From assembly GCA_008360955.1 (NCBI GenBank), contig LUCM01000159.1, positions 33,958-97,957 of the forward strand: a DNA stretch of 64,000 bases, given 5' to 3'. This document shows, in pieces, positions 48,674 to 59,530 of the stretch (the stretch's first letter is position 1; each line of letters starts with the position of its first letter). The position numbers and the translations under genes are program-made. The notes beneath the pieces are model-generated. The model saw only the letters and a program-made list of their open reading frames with translations, did not search any database and had not been told where the DNA came from. Source of the stretch: Fasciolopsis buskii. Lineage: Eukaryota; Platyhelminthes; Trematoda; Plagiorchiida; Fasciolidae.

Positions 48674-48766
48674 ATATCTATCNNNNNNNNNNNNNNNNNN
48701 NNNNNNNNNNNNNNNNNNNNNNNNNNNNNNNNNNNNNNNNNNNNNNNNNNNNNNNNNNNNNNNNNN

Positions 48767-48797
<31 letters not shown>

Positions 48798-48840
48798 TAT
48801 CTATCTATCTATCTATCCATCTAACCTATCTACCTATTCA
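47765..48840. repeat. Degenerate TATC/GATA tetranucleotide field with assembly gap
   Basis: Over 1 kb of CTAT-type repeats. It is degenerate at 47.77-48.5 kb, near perfect TCTA at 48575-48682, the gap is at 48683-48766, then there is a block of AATC repeats and TCTA again to about 48825. In translation it gives the artefactual SIYLSIYL repeats. Confidence 0.9.
48683..48766. other. Assembly gap (N run)
   Basis: 84 ambiguous bases inside the tetranucleotide array, probably an unresolved repeat of unknown true length. Confidence 0.99.
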
Positions 48841-49568
48841 TCCAGCCGTCGATATTTTTATCTGTTTCTCTCTCAATCTGCCTATGTATCTCTCTGCCCA
48901 CTCGTATCTCTCTGTCTATCTGTTTTTGCAAACCGTCCACTAGTCGCTCTCAACATTCTGCCTTCATTTTGCCCCATCTTGTGTGCATTGTCTGTCCAAG
49001 TCATTGTCCGTTCTTTTTTTCTGTCCCAAATCGACGGGGCCCAAATCAACTGAAGCAACTCCAACAGATATGACAGCTGACCAACCCATATTTCTGCCTG
49101 CCTTACGCTCCGCGTGACCCTGTCACCAGTTGTAAACGGCCTAGGCTAGGCAATTTAAAAATGCGACCGATATTCACAGGACCAATAGATCTGTGGAACA
49201 CAAACTATGTAACTTTCACGTATCCAACAGGACATCGGGCCGTTTCGATTTTCCATTTCGGCCAGGTATTACTGTCATCATGTACGTAATCATTACGATT
49301 ATGCATGTCCAGCCCTCGGTATCACTTATCCCATTCGGGTGGCATATAGCCATTCAAAATCTTTGTCTAACCGCTTTATAGAAGCTGCCGGATAGTTACG
49401 CGAGCTGTCTGACTATGACAGAAATGTTGTCAGAAAGCCAATCCCAGTATCTATTAATAGGAATACTTAGTAATATCTTAGTCAGAACCTTTTTCCACCG
49501 AAAGCATAAAAATTTGAAGTTAAACGAACCATTAGGCAAGATCATTTATGACAGTAATAATGACACTG

Positions 49569-49613
<45 letters not shown>

Positions 49614-50160
49614 GTCTTACTTCCTTATGTTATAAATTATGGTGCCTAATTTCCAGGTGGAAGGCTATGACCACTCAAGGATTGCTGTGTGAAGAGTGGG
49701 ACGGCATGAGGACTCCAGTTTAGGACATCCGACTCGCAAAGCCAACATCCGTTTGGCTCGGACGGATGCGATCAAAATCGGATTGATTGGAATCGGATTA
49801 TAAGCAGTTGGTTGGAGAATTCTTTTCGATAGACAAGTTTGACAGATTCACTATGGACACCTCAATATCAGCCGTACAAAAGGGGTAGATAGGTTCGTAT
49901 CATCAGTTGTTTTAAGCAATTGTGTTTACCACAGCTCGATTGGTTGGTTTCTATGGCGTACCGATCACTGAGCTTGGCGTTTAGATAGCAAAATTTTCAT
50001 CACTAGTCGATGTAACGAGAACCTATCTTTCATTATTGGCAAACAGCTGTTTAACATTTCAAGTAATCGGTTACCGCTATTGAGAAAATGCAATTCTGAA
50101 AGGGTGAATCCATAACCACTTCAAGATCAAACATTTTGACAAGCTGTGTACAGATCCTTG
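48841..50160. other. Unassigned sequence with one trinucleotide repeat
   Basis: No gene recognised apart from the (AAT)n run listed separately. Confidence 0.5.
49564..49612. repeat. (AAT)n microsatellite
   Basis: Sixteen or so AAT units, perfect, seen as poly-Asn in one frame. Confidence 0.9.
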
Positions 50161-50163
50161 CCA

Positions 50164-50368
50164 CGAGACCGGAGTTAGTCTAAAGAATATGGTCATGGAG
50201 TATGCGCCTGAAATCCGGGGATTCGAACACTCCTATCACCGATCAGTTTACCCCACCCCGCTCCGTGCAGCCATCCGTTGGCAGCGGCCGCTTTCCGGAA
50301 AATGACGTGCATTATTTTGTTTATTAATGAGGAAAGCAAAAATATAAAATATAAAAAGAGATAAAATA
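50164..50368 (+). mobile_element. SINE family A (copy 6)
   Basis: A-box-like CGGAGTTAGTCTAAAGAATA, GGGGATTCGAACACTCC (B-box), CAGTTTACCCCACCCCGCTC, GTTGGCAGCGGCCGCTTTCC, TTTATTAATGAGGAAAGCAA tail with repeated AAATATAAA. Confidence 0.75.
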
Positions 50369-50989
50369 ACTAGGAAATTAGGGGGAAAATGAACATCTGT
50401 TGTAGGGAATGCTATCCTCTCCTTGCTCATATCACGGCCAGATAGTGTCATTCCAACGATTTTTGGTGGACGCGCAATAAGGGACAAAGACCAACAAATC
50501 GAATATCCCCAAACGTATGCAGATACATTCTGGTCATATCAAATGGTGACTGACAGCTATGAATCACAAACGGAATGAGACGGCGCTATCCCATTCGATT
50601 CCGGCAACAGTCGGACAGCGAGCAGAGTTGAAGACAAGAAGGCAGAGGGGAAAACTGAGTGAACCAAACTAAGTGAGAGGTGATTGCCAGTCAACTTGAG
50701 CGGTCTGAAGGTCACGGTAACTCGATTTTATCCACATGCGATTGAAAATTTCAAAAAATCTTGATCTAATCGGACGTCCATACGAAAAACCATTGATATA
50801 AATATCACTAACGCAGACGCGACTGTGCATTACTTATGGTTGCAGAATGAGATTTTATAGCAGCTTGATCGGGTCCTTCTCCATAAAACTAGTGGAAACA
50901 AATAACTGCCGGTCTGCGATAAAAGTGATCATGTTTAAGACAGGAATGACTGGCAGTTTTCAAGAGAACACGCAATAGACTCTTTTAGT

Positions 50990-51560
50990 TCCTCAACAAT
51001 ATCACCAGAATCGAATCTGTAGCATCAGGAGTGTGCATGAAAGCCCTTCCTCGAAGAGTCCACAGAAGAGCCACAAAAGTGATTCGTTGATAATTCTTTG
51101 TCATTTGGGATGAGCCAACCTTAGAAACGAGGGAAGAATGCCCCGGAATCTACATACGTATATATAGAAGCATTAAGTGGTATCTGGATGAGTGAATAAA
51201 ATTTGCCCGGGAGCACGATTTTGGTGAGAAATATCAATTCGGAGTGTACAAGTATGTGCATGTTTGGACAAAAGAGCACCGGATACGCATACCTGACGAG
51301 CAATAATAATCGCGCAACCGGTCGTGTGCTTCAGGGCAAATCTTGATCACACATCCAGATAATAATCACTATATATATGTATATGTATATATATATATTT
51401 GTAGATCCTGGGGCATTCTGCTCTCGTTCATAAGGTTGGCTCATCCCAACTGACAAAGAATAATCAACAAATCACAGTTGTCGTTCTTCTGTGCACTATC
51501 CAACAAAGAGATTCCATGCACACTCCTGACGCCACAAATTCGATTATGGTGATAATTCTT
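50990..51560 (+). mobile_element. Inverted-repeat element with hammerhead-like core inside (copy 2)
   Basis: Left arm 50995-51150 (CACCAGAATCGAATCTGTAG, GATTCGTTGATAATTCTTTG, GGGATGAGCCAACCTTAG). The right arm 51405-51552 is the inverse. The roughly 250-nt interior holds the ribozyme-like motif at 51287-51329 and an ATAT-rich stretch at 51370-51402. Arms and core are homologous to 33840-34330, but here the core lies between the arms. Confidence 0.72.
51287..51329 (+). ncRNA. Candidate degenerate type I hammerhead ribozyme (copy 2)
   Basis: Stem I GCATAC (51287-51292) pairs fully, with one U-G, to GTGTGC (51324-51329). The core box is CTGACGA (51293-51299), whose only change is at the variable position 7. 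Stem II is a short GC...GC pair with an AAT-rich loop (51300-51313). The second box is GCAA instead of GAAA (51314-51317). Stem III ACCGGT then GTC ends at 51323, the expected cleavage position. The GCAA change should abolish activity. Confidence 0.5.
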
Positions 51561-52344
51561 TGTCGGTGTGGCTGAGCCAACCTCATATAATCAAATATAT
51601 AAATATATACATTTAATGAGGGAGAAAAAGGAAGGACGAAAGAATGTGTCACTTGTTCTCAGCGATTACTCGCAAGTCATGAAAAAATCTGCTGACTTAA
51701 CAGTTACCTTTCTTACGGAGACAGCCAGTTACAGACAGGTATCCGATTGCACTCGTGGTAACGAGATAGAACACTACTGCAGCTGTAAATCAGTAGTTCA
51801 ACGTGTCTTCCATCAAGTTCACCGTATCATTTCCCGATTTATAGGCAACCGGCTACCGCTTTTCAGTCCCATGTGAGCGCAAACGAGCTACGAAGGTGCC
51901 ATGTTTTGGGAACTCATCATTTGCCTTAGGCTAGGTACTGTACTAGCTGTCCACGTGAGTCAGCCGATGAAATCGCGCACGATGCACAAAAAACGTTGTC
52001 ATATTAACCTAGCCTTCCCAGGTCATTTAAACCCGTACTGCTCAAGTCGCCAAATCCAAATGGGCGTATACGGTGAAGATCAACAACTTTCCGAAGAGGT
52101 ATGAGTTCTCTGGCCTATTGGACACAAAAGCTCGTGGTTATGCTGACTGAATCCCCGAAACTGTTATGGGTTCATGACAGAATGAAAACGATTACGGCAC
52201 CTAAAGTACAATCCCACTCGCCGCTATTCATTATTGTGATTGTAAAATGTTGTTACCATAACGGTCTCAATTTCAACGAGAGGAAAATGCACGATTGTAA
52301 AATAGAAAACGGTCAATTGACTAGTTTGGTTTCAAACGTTTGAA

Positions 52345-53150
52345 AAATCCCACGAACACATTGAGAACGAAACAACGTGGCGAACAAGCTCGTTTTTCAG
52401 TTATTCGTACTCATGCCAGTACATATAATATTGCACATGGTTGGAGATGGTTCAAGAAAAATTATCGGTTTGTAGTCACATCAGTTCACAACTCTAAGAA
52501 TATGTCTGTGTGTATGTGTAATTGATCAATTTGTCACTCAGTGAACGTGACAAGTGCTTTTCGTACCATCTACACAGTAAGGAGCAGATAATCAAGAGTT
52601 GTCAGGTATCGCATTCTGAACACAGCCAAAGCCGTATGCACCCGTTTGTTTACCCCTTATGTGCGCTCAGAAACAATTTGTCCAGGCTCTTAAACTTCCC
52701 TGGCCCACTTGTCGTAATCCAACAGTGGGTTTACAACCTGATCATGTGACAAATTGATCAACTACACATACATGCAGACATATTCTTCGAGTTGTGAACT
52801 GATGCGAATGCAAACCGATAATTTCTCTTGAACAATCCCCAACTAATCAGTCTAGTTTCAATGAACTGATCATAACTTGACCAAATCAAAGTGAGGTCGG
52901 TTGAAAATAACCAAGCGATCACTAATCCCCTTCCGTGTGTATGCACGTGTGTGTGTGTGTGTGTGTGTGCGCGCATTTCGATTCTGTTTCCTTTTTGCTG
53001 ACCATCTTCAAACGCATGAGGTGTAGGGTTTGAAATCGCGTTGGCATGACATAAATCAAATTTCCCTGGGTGACTTCTACCCAGCACGTACATCAAAGGA
53101 TACCAATAAACGTTTTGTCTACAACTCGTCCAGTTTACAAAGCGGTCTCA
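52345..53150. mobile_element. Inverted-repeat element, possibly Penelope-like terminal repeat
   Basis: Arms 52441-52536 and 52746-52840 are inverted copies (ATTATCGGTTTG, CATCAGTTCACAACTC, AAGAATATGTCTG, TTGATCAATTTGTCAC) around a 210-nt interior. Outside the left arm, CACATTGAGAACGAAAC with GAACAAGCTCG at 52357-52393 matches a fragment at 38.46 kb. Outside the right arm, minus-strand GACGAGTTGTAGACAAAACG at about 53112-53131 resembles the same motif. No coding region. Confidence 0.6.
52939..52970. repeat. (GT)n microsatellite
   Basis: GT dinucleotide run ending in GCGCGC. Confidence 0.9.
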
Positions 53151-55650
53151 CCTTCTGAAAAACGAATTCTGAGTTGCTAAAGAGGATAAGAGTTTGTGCA
53201 ATGACGTCCCTCGATGAATCAAGCAGAAGACAGAAGGACTTATTCTTGACAGCATTCGTTTGTGGACCGAGTTCACAGAAATTCTTATCAGTAAGTATTG
53301 GGCCATGATGACCGGAGACATGGCTTCATGAGACTTCGCAGTTTGTGTTAATCAGGCTGAAACTGTTTTAAAAACGGATACGAATTATCAACTGTCTTGG
53401 TATCACTTGTCCCCCTCGCAACAAGCCTTCACAACAGCGAAATGACAGCTAAAGTTCATCGATCAGATGGGATAAATCGCGAAACGATGTACCATGTGAA
53501 GGCAATCAGGAAATCTATGGAATTTTCTATGATCGCTTGGCTGTTAAACTCACGACTTCGCAGCTGTTCGGACAACCTCTGTTTAGAAAGTGGCCAAAAT
53601 GTGACGAATGTCTGACTGAAAACATGCAATCCGGAGTTCATGTGAGTACCGAATAAATTCTGTGGAACCGTTTTCGTCGGATGCAGAAACAGAACAGGAA
53701 GTGCTACGAAAAGTAGTTGGTAACGGCGATTTTTAAAAATGTGATTTCGATCAGATACTTTTGGCAAATCGTCTGGACATTTTGTTAGGCGGTTCCTGAA
53801 AATTTGAATTCTACCTTGCAGAAAGTTTCTTCTGTCGGGTTGAAAAGCGATCGCTGGTTGGTGGTAGGTACGCGCTCGAAGATTCCGGCTTGAGGTAGTT
53901 CCAACGCTCGTCCGTGCATTGGCGTATTTTAAAAACGAAAACTAAATCGATCGTCTGGCAAACGAATTGAATATTTCTCGAGAAAAACGGTAAAGTGATA
54001 TCAAGGCAAACGGGGTTCAATTCTCTTTTGGAACGCACGCACCAACCAAAGGTAGGGTTTACCGGACACGAAAAATTGAAGTGGAACTGAAGGTCTGGCA
54101 TCGCCATTTTCGATTTCGATTACAAATTTGGGCATTAGAGGCTGAAATTCATCTAGCAACTATGTATCGGCAATTTTGCTGCATCTTCCCTGGTAAGCGA
54201 CTATGCGAAATCAGCTCGCCTATCTTTCACGTCCGGTCGGTTTGGCCCGATTAAATGGATTGCCACTTTTTCACTCTCGTTGGAACGCCCAGTCAAGAAG
54301 CGATCGAACTGTTCATTTCTACTCCACGCGTACTAGACTTCATTTTCATTGGCGTGTACACCTATCAACTGAACCAGGTGACGAATCAAAACGAATTTCA
54401 TTGTTGAAATCCCTTACCGTCGCAAATGTCCAGTAGTCATTTGATTGGAGCCGTGAAAGGCTATACGACGAGTGAGTGGCTGATCGGATTAAAGTACGTG
54501 CCACCAACCCGAGGTGTTTGTAGCGTAACTCAATAAATAGCGTATTAACGCGGCTTAAAATCAGCCATTGATATAAGCTAGAAAAACATGAATAGATGCT
54601 AAATAAATACCGGGACCAGCTTACGAACATGTTCGATGATATAGGTTAGATGAAACACGTGATCAATTGCTGTGGCAATGGTTTAAGGAGGGATCAAGTA
54701 TGTGCCTGTTGAGTACGCGTGAAAAGCCATACTTGTGTATAACTTATCAATTTAAGCATGTTCGTTCCTGGTGCCCACATTTGAATCTGTGCGATGAGTT
54801 GGAATATTCTGAGCACTTTGATGATCTATGTGGGAGGCAAGATCACAGTTTAGGCAAACCGTGAATAGGGCAGCGAAAACGAACCAAAGATCTGTAGAAA
54901 CATAAGCCCCCAAATTGTAACAACTCACAAAGATTGAGAAACAAGAAATAAATTTCCTGTCCGAACCTAGTCAATGCTATCAAATCAAAGCAGCCGAACG
55001 AATTTTCAACTAAATCAGTCAATACATCGTTACATCTTTACTGATGAGGTTGTGTGTCTGTAGGCCCCGCCAATAATCATCCGAGGAACAAAAACACTTT
55101 CCTATGCGTGCATGCTTGTCTGTACTTTAGAAAATAATTCACAAATCGAAATCATTTGGAATTTGAACGTGTTAATAAATTGTTTGCTTGCATATATGCG
55201 GTTAAGATTTCTTGTTATTAATGTGACAGTAATTACAAACCCCTTTTCGTTTAACTTGCCACACCAACCCACTCGACCCCACCCTACATTTTTTCATTAG
55301 ATCAATTTGTTTGCACGTCGACAAGTACGGTGTACCAGTCACGGTTACCGATTATCTGGAAGGCTGCGTGTATTAGTACATTGTCTCAACCGATGTACAG
55401 TTGAATGATTAGATCAATTTTCTGATTTTGATTGTTTGACGACCAAATTTTTGAGAGTTTGTTCGATAATTATTCTACCCGGAGTCAAGTCTTGTTTGGG
55501 CTTTGTACATACAAACTGTTGGTGATCAAGTCTAGTCAAGATAAATATTCAACAGCTACATAATCACTGTGTCATAAATGCCGTGCGAATTCATATAAAG
55601 CTTATTCTTCTGTAAGCCTGTTGCTTTGGTGGAAAGTCATAGCGTGAGAG
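53151..55650. other. Unassigned sequence
   Basis: No gene or repeat family recognised in 2.5 kb. The short open frames (for example at 54203 and 54667) match nothing known to me. Confidence 0.5.
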
Positions 55651-55812
55651 TTGAGCATGATATAATGTTAATCACACAGTGTTGTTGGTAGATGTAATGC
55701 ACCAACGTTTCGACTACAGTGGGTAGTCTTTCTCAAGGAAATTTTTACAAATTTTGATTGTGGCGCATTACATCTACCAACAGCACTGTGTTATTAACAT
55801 CATATCATGCAC
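55650..55812 (-). mobile_element. Palindromic repeat with Penelope-type hammerhead remnant
   Basis: Inverted arms of about 50 nt: 55656-55705 (GCATGATATAATGTTAAT... TAGATGTAATGC) and 55765-55812. On the minus strand between them: TTGAGAA, hairpin GACTAC-CCACT-GTAGTC (55712-55728, perfect 6 bp), then GAAACGTTGGT. That order matches hammerheads of Penelope-like element terminal repeats, with a degenerate first box (expected CTGANGA) and a G at the cleavage position. Confidence 0.55.
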
Positions 55813-56169
55813 AATTAAAACCAATACATGGCGCATCGATTTTTCGATACACTCCTTATATCATTTGGTCTTTATGGCGTTGGAGTTGAGAAGGCATTTG
55901 GTTAAATGGGAACCACAAAAGATTCGTGAGATGATCAGGTGGAGTCTTAACTAGTCAATAAACTTTTGATAAGGTAACCATGAATCGGAATATTACTCAA
56001 TCAAGCTTGGCTTGATTTTCTTGGATGTAACAATAGAATTAACTAATGAATTATAGATGACTCCATCAATATTAGAATACATTTGGGGAGATTTAGTAAA
56101 GAAGTGACATGAATTTCACTAGCAATCCAAGAAGTAATAAGGTGAAAGAAATGCGAGACGATTTATTAA

Positions 56170-59100
56170 GGGAAATCTGTATTCAATCTTCAATCTTCCT
56201 GAATAGAGGCGGGATACAATCCCGTGTGAGATTCATTACATCAGTTCAGGGATTCAGCCTAGTCGCAAAGTGCCGGTTACTTCCCCACCAAATAGTCGTC
56301 TAATTAACTTTTGAATAGACGATTACTGATTTCTTCTGCAACTTCAGCAGGAAGCCCGTCCCATATTTTGGTCACCTCCGCGGTAGACACAATGGTAGGC
56401 CCACTGACTCCTGCTTCATCAGCGTAAGAGAGTGCGCCCGCGTACGGCTGTGGTTCAGAAGGAAAAATTTAGCCTGCAGTATGAGAACCAGGTCTCGGCG
56501 AATAATATGCCTAGTGTAGATTAGATCTCTACGGATCCTTCGCCCGGTCACGGGAAACGGTTGGGTCACCTGAAGACTGTATCCAAGTAGTCCAACAACC
56601 GTATATGTGACTGTCCGCAGCACTCTTTCCAGATTCGTCAGTTGCAAAGGAAGCGGGTCCACCATATTCCAAGCTAGGTATGTAAGAGGAGTACAACACT
56701 TCGAAAGCTTCCAATGAAAGGTTACCAAACGATCGGCGGATGGAACCAAGTATGCCCCAAGTAGATGCACATCCCCTGTTCCTATGCGATCCGGTTTTCA
56801 AGTTTGACTGAACCAAGACACTCAGGTTCTTCTCGCATACGGTCGCCCGAATTCGTACGCCTTGCATGGTGTAGGCAGAGTCACAGTCAAGGCGTTTTAG
56901 TTTTTTAACATACATGTAGGCGCATCTGGTAAGGTTGACCAAAAACAACCACTTCTCCAACCATTGAATCGGTCTATTCGGTCGTGCTGAAGAGCTTCTC
57001 GGTCGGCTGTTGACCAGAAAGTATGCCATATTTCGAGGTCATCTGCATAGATCAGACATGGTAAGCTGAAGGCTAGTGATAATTCGTTTTAGTATACCAG
57101 GAATAGCAGTGGACCGAGAACAGATACCAAGAGCACACTACTAGAGGCAGCAAACCACCGTGAGAACGATTTGGCAACTCTCACAGAGAAGTATCTAACA
57201 TGCAAAAAATCGGCAGCCAGACACAGTAGTGGTCCATCGACCTCAAGAGCTTCGATTTTCAAAAGCAAATGGTCATGTGGGAATTTATCGAACGTCTTGG
57301 TGAAATCGACAAAGATGACGTCCATGGGATGTTCTGCGACCTGAACCTACTACCGGCTTTGGCGAGCACGAAGCTAGTTGGATGCACACGACCGTTACCT
57401 CGCAAACCCATTTTGCTGCGAAAAGAGTAGGCGACGATCTCCTATGTGACAACTCAGTAGAATGGCAATCGGACGTTCCATATTCATGCCAATGACGGAC
57501 GAGGAATAAATAAAACAGTAACTTGGCATGTGTTAGCAGTATGAGACTGAATATTTTCATGAAATAATACACCATTTGATATCAACGCTCAACTCACCAC
57601 TAAGAAACCATGCACTCATTGTACAGCTGTTTCATCCTCATTAGGATTCATCAACAGTGCATATCCACCGAGCCCGAGTTGGGACGCGAATCCGAGACGA
57701 ACAATTTTGAGTCGAACACCTTAGTCATTACACAACTAGGCAGGCTCTCAACGGCTTGTTGAAATTCACCACATGATGCCGCATTTAACCGTCACTGATT
57801 CGCACGGCCACGAGCCGCTAGCACAGCAATCGATCTCAACTGATAGATGACTTCTCTGCAGGTAGCCTCAGTACAACGAAGATTTTGTACATGACCTACA
57901 GATCTTGGCTGTGTGGTATGCGTTAGCATTAGGTGACTGAATGTTCTCATGGCCAGAACGTTCAACTCAGAATCGTTCGTTCCGGGTTCGCGTCCCAATT
58001 TGGGCTCGGTGGATATGCACCGTTGATGGTTCCTAATAAGGATGAAACACCTGTACACTGCTTTCGACAATAACGCGAGTATACGGATTCATATTGGTGG
58101 GCTAGTAGGTTGGCCCTACGGTTATCAGCACCCGCATGCAAATCGTTCTGCATCAGCGCCAGGAAGGCACTTTTAGCTGCGGCGCGGCACCTAAGATAGC
58201 CCAGCAAACCCTTAAGGGTACCCGCTGAAGTGCCCACTAGGAATACCGGAAAAGCACGTCACTATTTTAGCTTTCATGAAATACTTATTTTCCAAAAAGG
58301 CTGGTAGTCCAAATAGCCAAAATGTGCAAAACTTCGGTGTTACCAGGCACGATTTCTGCGTCGAGGTAAAGCGCGGAACTCCCAGTCGGACCACGCAGGT
58401 CCTAGAGCATGTGAGCCCTGACTTGACACAGGAGGCGAATATCTGGCATAGGTGTAGTATTCCATCGTGAATCTTCTTCCAGGGCAAATCAATGTCATGC
58501 GGACCATCAGGAAGCAAGGATATGATAGTGGCTGCTTTGTGTGCTGCGTCAACTGGAATCCGCAAAACGTTGCTCGCAGCATCAGATCTTGATATCAGCT
58601 GAACTCCACGTCGCTAATGAATGATTAGAGCAACACGGTCGCTGTTCCTGATGGGCGGAAGGTGAATGATATCCCCGACATCTGGGCTTCTTGGAGAAAC
58701 AACCAGGTCCGGGATGGAGTTTTGAGTGCTGTAGGTGCGTGTCGATCGAGACACACCTTGGGACAACAACAGATTATATAGGGTAGAAACCAGCTCCCTA
58801 AAGAAAGTATAAGCTCCCGGTAGATGTTGTTTGTTGATTCAGTCAACATGCGGGCGATTAAAATCGCCCAGAACCAGGCAGTGGCAGTCTGCCGCCCATC
58901 TTATACCAATGAACATGGTAATAGTGTGACTACGATACACGACGCTAACAGTTACGTATCCACTAGCTGTAAGTTTCACGCGATACCATAGTGCTCCGCC
59001 GAAACTATTCCGATCTGAGTAAGATTACAGAATTACGGCTGACATGCTCTTCCTCATGAAAAGAATGACCCTTCATCCTCCTACGGTCTCATTTCGGTCC

Positions 59101-59530
59101 TTTTGAAAGACCGTAAACCAGGTACGTCCACCTCTGGATGCAGAATATCCCCAGTTAGTCGCGTTTCCGTGAGAGTCAAGAAAACGAGCTTTTTGCTCAT
59201 CCTGAAGTGTTCCATTTTGTCCCCTTTGCTCAACAACCCGCGAATATTGGATAAGAACACTGTAGCTCTCATTCCTAGTGCTGGCCACCGCATAAACGGG
59301 GCAATCTCAGCCGCATGCGAAGATTCCTGGTCCGAGATTGACTCACCACCCCCTGGGCCACTTGGAGGGGCTATGTTCATAGGGGATCACTTCAGGTGGA
59401 GCCTCCACTTGACCACACGAGAGTCCTGGACAAACAGAACGCTTCACAGTTCAATTGAGGCTTCCTTCGTATTCGAGCGGTCCTCAGGATCGAGATCACT
59501 CCTTAGCGAGGAGTCGTCTAGCATTTGATA
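56170..59530 (-). mobile_element. Nearly full-length CR1-like LINE remnant, interrupted
   Basis: Minus strand in order: endonuclease with NIRGLLSKGDKMEHFRMSKK and LTETRLTGDILHPEVDVPGL (59380-59080). Later endonuclease/linker fragments (58850-58100: LRCRAAAKSAFLALM, NLLAHQYESVYSRY). A palindromic insertion (58057-57519). RT with MDVIFVDFTKTFDKFPHDHL and SVLGPLLFLVY (57325-57089). YADD reads IYADDLEIW near 57040. Thumb GILGSIRRSFGNLSLEAFEV and LEYGGP at 56750-56650. C-terminus with IWDGLPAEVAEEISNRLFKS, stop near 56310. Frameshifted throughout. Roughly 150 residues of RT before MERPIAILLS are missing at the insertion. Confidence 0.88.
57519..58057. mobile_element. Palindromic element, copy 2, nested in the LINE
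   Basis: Homologous to 41640-42240. Left arm 57559-57722; right arm about 57951-58057, truncated before the terminal CATGAAATAATT motif. The interior is in the opposite orientation to copy 1, while the left flank (GTGTTAGCAGTATGAGACTG) is in the same orientation. Confidence 0.8.

Noticed and set aside
48683..48766. CRISPR-like or other array at the gap
   Set aside because: Only simple tetranucleotide repeats flank the N run; no repeat-spacer structure, and the window is eukaryotic.
48510..48824. 104-residue frame of SIYLSIYL repeats
   Set aside because: Translation of a TCTA microsatellite running through the assembly gap.
54203..54436. 77-residue frame as a host gene
   Set aside because: No recognisable domain, no splice context and no repeated copy; within chance length for this composition.
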